From Actinomycetes bacterium (lineage in GTDB: Bacteria; Actinomycetota; Actinomycetes; Propionibacteriales; Propionibacteriaceae), in NCBI GenBank assembly GCA_023412435.1, contig JAEYNS010000273.1, positions 1 to 9,860 of the forward strand: a DNA stretch of 9,860 nt. The letters are read 5' to 3'. Within the stretch, counting starts at the first letter, position 1. The number at the start of each line of letters is the position of its first letter. The translations under genes and the position numbers were made by a program. Shown here in pieces: positions 5,537 to 9,860 of the stretch. The notes below the pieces were generated by a model. The model saw only the letters and a program-made list of their open reading frames with translations, did no database searches and was not told the origin of the DNA.

Positions 5537-6999
5537 CAGCTGCTGACCGCGCAGACCTCTTCGAGGTCCTCGGTCTGGGTGCCCGACTTGGTCGGCTTGC
5601 TGGACGGCGTGGCCGACGCCGACCCGTTCGGGCTCGGCTCGGTGCTGGCCTCGTCCATGGGCCGGTCCTTGGCCTCGGAGGCGGCGATCTTGTCCTCCAC
5701 GATCTGGCGGATCCTGGGGAAGTTGGGCTTGACCGGACGGATCAGCGGCGGGGTGAAGTTCACCGACGACATCGGCAGCCCGCGGCCCTTGAGCGCGAGG
5801 TCGAGCGCCGTGCCGAGCTGGTCGCTCGGGACGTTGGTGGCCACCACCTTCTCGCTCGCTGCGGCGATGTCGTTGAACTTGGTGAGCACGGTGGTGGGGT
5901 TGAGCTGCTTGACCATGGCGTTGATCACGCACTTCTGCCGCGCCATCCGCTCGTAGTCGTTGGAGCCCTCGCGGGAGCGGGCGAACCACAGGGCGTGGAA
6001 CCCGTCCAGCAGGACGTCCTTGCCCGGCTCGATGTAGCCGTACACGCCCCTCGGCCCGGACTTGGAGCCGATCGGGATCCGCTTGTTGATGTCGAGCCGG
6101 ATGCCGCCGACGGCGTCGATCAGGGACTGGAAGCCCTTCAGGTCGACCATCGCCCAGTAGTTGATGTCGAGCCCGAGGATCTCGCCGACCACATCGGCGG
6201 TCGCCTCCGCCCCCGGGTACTTCACATCCGGGAAGAGGTCCTTGTTGTTCACGGCCAGGGTGTAGACGGCGTTGAGCAGGCACTCCTGGGAGGCGCACCA
6301 GAACCCGTCGGGGTACTTGGCGTGCAGCGGGTTGTCCTTCGGGAACGGCGCCCACTGCAGGTTGCGGGGCAGGCTGAACAGCACGGTGCGGCCGGTCCGG
6401 GCGTCGATGCTCGCCACGATCATGGTGTCGGGACGCATCCCCCAGCGGTCCGCGCCGGCGTCGCCGCCCATCAGCAGGATGTTGTAGCGCCCCTCCTGGG
6501 CCTCGGCCTCGCCGCCGCCGGTGAACACGTTCGTGACGAGGCTGGACTGGGCGCCGAACATCCCGGACGCGGCCCAGGCAGCGGTCCCGGTGCCGGTCGC
6601 CAGGGCGATCGCCAGCAGGCCGGAGAGCACCCGGCCGCGGCCGGACATCGCCGCCGGGTTGGCGATCCGCCAGGCGTCCACCAGCAGGGCCGCCCAGGCA
6701 ACCCCGAGCACCAGGACGGCGACCTGGAGCACCCGCAGCGTGACCGGGTGGGCATACAGCGCGATCAGCAGCGGGCGCGCCACCAGCGCCGCCACGGCTG
6801 CGATCACCAGCAGGGCGATGAGGCCCAGCCAGACCCGCAGCGCGATCCTCCCGAGCCGGCGGTTCCCGGCGGCGACCTGCGCGGAGCCGGGGATGACCAG
6901 CGACATCAGCACCAGCACGAAGCCCCGCCGGATGGCGACCCCCTGGCTGCGCTGCTGCGGACCAGGCAGCGCCGCGGCGGTGTGCGCGCTCGTAGCCAT
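5536..6999 (-). CDS. LCP (LytR-CpsA-Psr) family glycopolymer transferase
   Basis: A 487-residue membrane protein of the family that moves glycopolymers from a polyprenyl-phosphate carrier onto peptidoglycan at the outer face of the membrane. Four hydrophobic segments occupy about residues 25-44, 51-74, 86-108 and 124-146, the first with the PGSAQVAAGNRRLGR element (37-51). The extracellular LCP domain (about 170-365) has NILLMGGDAGADRWGMRPDT (173-192), FSLPRN (208-213) and WFARSREGSNDYERMARQ (338-355), which hold the family's conserved Arg and Asp residues. The rest runs to a Ser/Thr/Pro-rich tail (about 450-475) and a terminal EEVCAVSS. Extracellular cysteines at 235, 240, 357 and 483 could form two disulfides. 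ATG 6999 was chosen because GGGGAG lies seven bases upstream (7007-7012); an upstream extension to 7056 adds 19 residues without a good site. It follows purE by 119 bases on the same strand. Confidence 0.92.
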   Translation of the reverse strand: MATSAHTAAALPGPQQRSQGVAIRRGFVLVLMSLVIPGSAQVAAGNRRLGRIALRVWLGLIALLVIAAVAALVARPLLIALYAHPVTLRVLQVAVLVLGVAWAALLVDAWRIANPAAMSGRGRVLSGLLAIALATGTGTAAWAASGMFGAQSSLVTNVFTGGGEAEAQEGRYNILLMGGDAGADRWGMRPDTMIVASIDARTGRTVLFSLPRNLQWAPFPKDNPLHAKYPDGFWCASQECLLNAVYTLAVNNKDLFPDVKYPGAEATADVVGEILGLDINYWAMVDLKGFQSLIDAVGGIRLDINKRIPIGSKSGPRGVYGYIEPGKDVLLDGFHALWFARSREGSNDYERMARQKCVINAMVKQLNPTTVLTKFNDIAAASEKVVATNVPSDQLGTALDLALKGRGLPMSSVNFTPPLIRPVKPNFPRIRQIVEDKIAASEAKDRPMDEASTEPSPNGSASATPSSKPTKSGTQTEDLEEVCAVSS

Positions 7000-7036
7000 G
7001 GAGTGTCTCCCCGGGGAAGGTGGCAGGACGTGATCC

Positions 7037-7042
7037 AGTATG
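7037..7042 (-). promoter_or_regulatory. Possible -10 box of the LCP gene
   Basis: CATACT on the minus strand matches four of six consensus positions. It would start transcription near 7030, giving a leader of about 30 bases that includes the GGGGAG ribosome binding site. The -35 region has only CCGACC or GCCGAC at 17-18 bases, so this is weak. The rest of the 119-base spacer holds the two hairpins after purE. Confidence 0.25.
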
Positions 7043-7077
7043 GCCACCGCGCCCAATCGGTCGGCGGGGACGCGCCG

Positions 7078-7114
7078 GGCGGCGTCGTCGACGCCCCGTC
7101 AGCCCGTGCCGGGC
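7078..7114 (-). terminator. Two successive hairpins downstream of purE
   Basis: The first hairpin, four bases past the purE stop, pairs GCCCG with CGGGC (7102-7106 and 7110-7114) around a three-base loop. The second pairs GGCGTC with GACGCC (7081-7086 and 7090-7095) around three bases, with two more G-C pairs beyond a bulged C (7078-7079 and 7096-7097). Together they could end the purK-purE transcript before the LCP gene. There is no U-run, so this is a candidate only. Confidence 0.35.
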
Positions 7115-7118
7115 GGAC

Positions 7119-7649
7119 CTACCCCCCGTCCCAGAAGCCCTCGGTGTCAGCCCTGGTGGCCGCCCTGACCCGCTCGCCCTTGGCCGCGGCAACCGTCCGC
7201 AGGTCGGACTGGAAGGACTCCATCTTCGCCAGCAGCGCGTCGTCGGCCGCGCCGAGGATCCGAACCGCCAACAGCCCGGCGTTGCGGGCGTTGCCGACCG
7301 CCACCGTGGCCACCGGCACCCCCGCGGGCATCTGGACTATCGACAGCAGCGAGTCGAGCCCGTCCAGGTGCTTCAGCGGCACCGGCACGCCGATCACCGG
7401 CAGCGGGGTGAGGGCGGCCAGCATCCCGGGCAGGTGGGCGGCTCCGCCCGCCCCGGCGATGATCACCTTCAGCCCGCGCGCGGCGGCACCCCGTCCGTAG
7501 GCGACCATCTCCTCCGGCATCCGGTGGGCGGAGACCACGTCCGCCTCGAAGGGCACGCCGAACTCGGCCAGTGCCGCGGCGGCGGCCTCCATCACCGGCC
7601 AGTCGGAGTCCGACCCCATCACGATCCCCACCAGCGCCTGCTCAGCCAT
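7119..7649 (-). CDS. purE: N5-carboxyaminoimidazole ribonucleotide mutase, class I PurE
   Basis: Converts N5-CAIR to CAIR in de novo purine synthesis, using the product of the neighbouring PurK. The 176-residue protein has all the class I marks: GSDSDWP (12-18), SAHRMPEEM (40-48, with the catalytic His42), [14 protein letters not shown] (65-78), PVIGVPV (84-90) and [17 protein letters not shown] (103-119). Length and motif order are normal for the octameric bacterial enzyme, with a short C-terminal extension (about 155-176). The presence of purK confirms the two-step bacterial route rather than the class II AIR carboxylase. ATG 7649 has GGGGAG six bases upstream (7656-7661). The gene overlaps the end of purK by eight bases (ATGGCTGA), so the two are translationally coupled. 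Confidence 0.97.
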   Translation of the reverse strand: MAEQALVGIVMGSDSDWPVMEAAAAALAEFGVPFEADVVSAHRMPEEMVAYGRGAAARGLKVIIAGAGGAAHLPGMLAALTPLPVIGVPVPLKHLDGLDSLLSIVQMPAGVPVATVAVGNARNAGLLAVRILGAADDALLAKMESFQSDLRTVAAAKGERVRAATRADTEGFWDGG

Positions 7650-8805
7650 CGCGATCTCCCCTCGTCAGGTCCTCGACCCCCATGAACAGGTCGGCGGCGC
7701 GTCGCGCCCGCGTCCTGGTCTGTGCCAGGTCGGAGCCGAGGGCCGTCACATGCCCCAGTTTCCGTCCGGGCACCCACGACTTGCCATACCACTGGACCCG
7801 CACCGCCGGGTCGGCGGCCAGCACCTCGGCCAGCGCCGCGTCGACGTCCTGCCGCGGCCCGCCCAGGACGTTGGCCATCACCACCCAGGGCACCACCGGG
7901 TCGGTGGCGCCCAGCGGCAGGTCGGCGACCGCGCGGAGGTGGTTCTCGAACTGGGAGGTGACGGCGCCGTCGATGCTCCAGTGGCCGGTGTTGTGCGGAC
8001 GCATCGCGAGCTCGTTGACCACCACGTGGCCGTCGCGGCGCTCCATCAGCTCGACGGCCAGCACCCCCACCACATCGAGTTCTGCGGCGATCCGCAGCGC
8101 GAAGGCGCGCCACTCGGCGTCCTCCGAGGCGGGCAGGCCGGGCGCAGGGGTGGTGGTGTCGGTGCAGATCCCGTCGGTCTGGACGGTCTCGCTGACCGGG
8201 TAGGCGACCGCCTCGCCGCCGGGCCGGCGGGCGACCAGGACCGACAGCTCCCTGCTGAAGTCGATGTACTCCTCGGCCAGGATCCGTACGCCGTCGGACA
8301 GTCCGGCGAACGGGACGGCGGCCTGCGTGGCGTCGTCCAGCTTCCACACGCCCTTGCCGTCGTAGCCGCCGCGAGAGGTCTTGGCGATCACCGGCCAGCC
8401 GGTGGCGTCGCCGAAGGCGATGAGCTCGTCCGGGTCGGCGACGAGGCGGTAGGCGGGGCAGGGGATGCCGAGCGCGGACAGCCGGTCGCGCATCACCACC
8501 TTGTCCTGGGCGTGCAGCAAGGCCGCGGGGCCGGGCCGGACGGCGATCCCGCGGGCCACGAGCTCGTGCAGGATCGCGGCGGGGACGTGTTCGTGGTCGA
8601 ACGTGACGACGTCGCAGCCTGCGGCGAAGGCGAGCACCGTCGCCGGGTCGGTGTAGTCGCCCACCGTGACGTCGGCCACGACCTGGGCGGCGGAACCGTC
8701 CGCCTCTTCCGCGAGCAGCCGAACGCGCAGCCCGAGCCCGATTCCCGCGGCGTGCATCATGCGCGCCAGCTGGCCGCCGCCGATGATGCCGATGGTCGCC
8801 GTCAC
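7642..8805 (-). CDS. purK: 5-(carboxyamino)imidazole ribonucleotide synthase (PurK)
   Basis: An ATP-grasp ligase that makes N5-CAIR from AIR, bicarbonate and ATP, feeding PurE. In the 387-residue protein the N-terminal nucleotide-binding fold begins [13 protein letters not shown] (5-17). QDK (100-102) opens the ATP-grasp domain. [11 protein letters not shown] (142-152) is the glycine-rich loop over [15 protein letters not shown] (178-189) carries ATP-contacting acids, and [17 protein letters not shown] (264-280) is the metal and substrate block, where APRPHNSGH is more usual. QFENHLRA (285-292) and [14 protein letters not shown] (340-353) complete the family pattern. The start is GTG at 8805, with no good ribosome binding site. 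A -10-like TACGCT ends seven bases before it, so the transcript may be leaderless. No PurR-type operator is recognisable. Confidence 0.96.
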   Translation of the reverse strand: MTATIGIIGGGQLARMMHAAGIGLGLRVRLLAEEADGSAAQVVADVTVGDYTDPATVLAFAAGCDVVTFDHEHVPAAILHELVARGIAVRPGPAALLHAQDKVVMRDRLSALGIPCPAYRLVADPDELIAFGDATGWPVIAKTSRGGYDGKGVWKLDDATQAAVPFAGLSDGVRILAEEYIDFSRELSVLVARRPGGEAVAYPVSETVQTDGICTDTTTPAPGLPASEDAEWRAFALRIAAELDVVGVLAVELMERRDGHVVVNELAMRPHNTGHWSIDGAVTSQFENHLRAVADLPLGATDPVVPWVVMANVLGGPRQDVDAALAEVLAADPAVRVQWYGKSWVPGRKLGHVTALGSDLAQTRTRARRAADLFMGVEDLTRGDRDG

Positions 8806-8812
8806 GCCCGTC

Positions 8813-8818
8813 AGCGTA
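8813..8818 (-). promoter_or_regulatory. Candidate -10 box for a leaderless purK transcript
   Basis: TACGCT on the minus strand fits TANNNT and ends seven bases before the purK GTG. No -35 box is evident. The box lies mostly inside one arm of the 9-base inverted repeat at 8814-8841, so hairpin formation or a bound protein could affect it. Confidence 0.35.
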
Positions 8819-8841
8819 GCGGGAGCGGACTGCCGCTACGC
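8814..8841. repeat. Perfect 9-base inverted repeat between the reductase gene and purK
   Basis: GCGTAGCGG (8814-8822) is followed after 10 bases by its exact reverse complement CCGCTACGC (8833-8841). The right arm covers the TAG stop of the reductase gene, and the left arm covers the -10-like box of purK. As RNA it is a strong stem and could end the reductase transcript; as DNA it could be an operator for purK-purE. The repeat is read directly, the roles are inferred. Confidence 0.6.
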
Positions 8842-9360
8842 CGGGGCGTAGACCAGCCGGACCACGTCCCCCATCGGGTCGGCCGAGACCAGGCGCAGCG
8901 GCGGCCGGGGTCCGGCGAAGTAGGCAGTGCCGCTGCCGAGCACGACGGGGTGCAGGTAGATCCGGTACTCGTCGATCAGGCCGAGCCCGGTCAGTGCGTG
9001 CGCCAGCCGGGTGCCCGCCACCTCGATCTCACCCTCGTGCCCGGCCTTGATCCGCGGGATCGCCGCCTCGAGGTCGCGGACCAGTTCGGCGTTCGGGCCT
9101 ACCGAGGTGAGGGTCCGGGAGACCACCCATTTGGGTTGGCGGCGCCAGGCGTCGGCGAAGGCACGCTCGTCGCTGCTCCAGTCGGGGTCGTCGTCGTCCC
9201 AGTAGCGCATCACCTCGTACATGCGGCGGCCGTAGACGCTGCCCGCCTGCTGCTGCGCCTCCGCGATGAAGTGGCGGAACAGGTCCTGGTCGGGCCCGAA
9301 GGCCTCGTGGTCCACATAGCCGTCGAGGGACTGATTCATCCCGAACACGAGCCTGGCCAT
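8836..9360 (-). CDS. Dihydrofolate reductase-like protein (RibD C-terminal domain family)
   Basis: A 174-residue single-domain protein of the RibD_C/DHFR-like fold, probably an NAD(P)H-dependent reductase of unknown substrate. Family marks are FGMNQSLDGYVD (6-17), GRRMYEVMRYW (44-54), PKWVVSRTL (76-84), IEVAGTRLAHAL (112-123) and GLIDEYRIYLHPVVLGSGT (127-145), ending in LRLVSADPMGDVVRLVYAP. These lie where the fold binds the dinucleotide and closes its core sheet. It is too divergent from FolA to assume folate as substrate and lacks the RibD deaminase domain. ATG 9360 was chosen for GGAGG at five bases (9366-9370); an in-frame TTG at 9390 would add ten residues but has no such site. It lies 58 bases after the signal peptidase gene on the same strand and is probably unrelated to purK in function. 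Confidence 0.9.
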   Translation of the reverse strand: MARLVFGMNQSLDGYVDHEAFGPDQDLFRHFIAEAQQQAGSVYGRRMYEVMRYWDDDDPDWSSDERAFADAWRRQPKWVVSRTLTSVGPNAELVRDLEAAIPRIKAGHEGEIEVAGTRLAHALTGLGLIDEYRIYLHPVVLGSGTAYFAGPRPPLRLVSADPMGDVVRLVYAPA

Positions 9361-9418
9361 CCGCGCCTCCGCATCCTCGCCCGCCGCCAACCGAGGTCAA
9401 GTATCGGTCGCCGGGCGG

Positions 9419-9860
9419 TCAGCGTCCATGGCCCTCCGACCCGCGCCGCGCCGGGGCGGCCAGCGGGCGCCCTACCACCCGTCCCCGGATCGCCCCCCTC
9501 GTCGGGTACGGGTTGTCCCAGCTCCGGCTGTCGGTGGAGTGGCGCCGGTTGTCACCGAGCACGACGTAGCCGTCGGGCGGTACGTGGAAGGTGGCCGATC
9601 CGCCGCCCCTGAGGGTGACGAAGGGCTCGGCCACCGGCCGGCTGCCGATGCTCACCCCGGCCGGGGTGACCCGGACCACCTCCCCCGGCAACCCGACGAT
9701 CCGCTTGACGACGCGACGGCCGCCGGGGGCGTCCAGGACGACGAGATCGCCGCGGTGCAGGCCCTCGTGTCCGTAGACCGCCCGTGTGACCACCAGGTCT
9801 CCGGGCCGCAGCGTCGGGTACATCGACCAGCCGCGGACCCGGGTCAGCCACCAGTGGCGG
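9419..9860 (-). CDS. S26 family signal peptidase, N-terminus beyond the window
   Basis: A serine protease of the type I signal peptidase family, cut by the window edge. The reading frame stays open from 9823 to 9859, giving RVRGWSMYPTLRPGD. The catalytic Ser therefore lies just before the Met encoded at 9823, and the real start must be further upstream. The general-base Lys is in VVKRIVGLPGE, 41 residues after that Ser, close to the compact spacing of Bacillus SipS. GDNRRHSTDSR (residues 90-100 counted from that Met) is the conserved C-terminal box. A short Arg-rich tail follows and no C-terminal membrane helix is present. Any N-terminal anchor would be outside the window. It could be a housekeeping Lep or one of the short dedicated S26 peptidases (for example those that mature nickel superoxide dismutase); the missing N-terminus and neighbour would decide. 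Confidence 0.88.
   Translation of the reverse strand, partial: RHWWLTRVRGWSMYPTLRPGDLVVTRAVYGHEGLHRGDLVVLDAPGGRRVVKRIVGLPGEVVRVTPAGVSIGSRPVAEPFVTLRGGGSATFHVPPDGYVVLGDNRRHSTDSRSWDNPYPTRGAIRGRVVGRPLAAPARRGSEGHGR

Noticed and set aside
6471..6755. Small Pro/Cys/Arg-rich frames such as this one and those at 384-671 and 587-1099
   Set aside because: All are shifted frames inside real minus-strand genes, with biased composition and no independent start signal.
5504..7192. Minus-strand 562-codon frame overlapping the LCP gene
   Set aside because: It lies out of frame with the well-supported LCP protein, and its product is a low-complexity Arg/Gly/Pro string.
9395..9400. TTGACC as a -35 box for the reductase gene
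   Set aside because: The only hexamers 16-18 bases downstream (GAGGAT and neighbours) overlap the ribosome binding site region and fit the -10 pattern poorly, so I did not list a promoter.
7750..9612. Long plus-strand open frame (620 codons) opposite purK and the reductase gene
   Set aside because: It runs antisense to two clear enzyme genes. Its translation is rich in Arg, Gly, Asp and His with no motif. Such frames are expected on the opposite strand in high-GC DNA.
1..9860. Mobile elements, CRISPR arrays, tRNA or rRNA genes, riboswitches
   Set aside because: I looked for transposase motifs, spaced direct repeats, clover-leaf ends and known leader motifs, and saw none; gene spacing leaves little room for them.

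Overview
The window is about 70% G+C (estimated by eye) and densely coding. It carries a WhiB-family regulator, an actinobacterial LCP protein with a polytopic N-terminus, a TIGR03089-type protein and several GTG starts. Together these point to a chromosomal segment of a high-GC actinobacterium. Propionibacteriales (Propionibacteriaceae or Nocardioidaceae) is my best guess, from the style of the LCP and ManC proteins; the rank is inference. I see no mobile element, tRNA, rRNA or CRISPR array, and no gap longer than 300 bases between genes.

Layout, left to right. Positions 1-2185 hold three minus-strand genes, read from right to left: manC (mannose-1-phosphate guanylyltransferase), a four-helix membrane protein of unknown function, and a whiB2/whmD-type regulator with its own good promoter. 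Positions 2216-5520 hold three closely spaced plus-strand genes: a TIGR03089-family protein, an exported Tat-type lipoprotein of the class A beta-lactamase-like serine hydrolase fold, and an ABC-F ATPase. manC and the TIGR03089 gene diverge from a spacer of about 30 bases, where each has a -10-like hexamer placed for a leaderless transcript. Positions 5536-9860 are again minus strand, read from right to left: an S26 signal peptidase cut by the window edge, a RibD_C/DHFR-like reductase, purK and purE (overlapping by 8 bases), and an LCP glycopolymer transferase that converges on the ABC-F gene with only 15 bases between them.

How the genes fit together. From memory, the neighbourhood of whiB2, a GDP-mannose pyrophosphorylase gene, an LCP gene, a TIGR03089 gene and purE/purK resembles a region found in mycobacteria (the Rv3260c-Rv3276c area) and other actinobacteria. 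The common theme is the cell envelope and division. ManC would supply GDP-mannose for mannosylated glycans, LCP proteins attach glycopolymers to peptidoglycan, the serine hydrolase is exported and has penicillin-recognising motifs, and WhiB2/WhmD proteins act in septation and cell division. purK-purE is a two-gene unit for one step of purine synthesis. The ABC-F protein should act on the ribosome.

I found no clearly new multi-gene system. The points most worth a second look are the overlapping divergent leaderless start region (2177-2218), the unknown membrane protein with its repeated Trp/Ala-Gly tail, the serine hydrolase without a visible ExxLN motif that is tightly followed by an ABC-F with atypical Walker B motifs, and the hairpins that sit on stop codons or promoters at three gene junctions.
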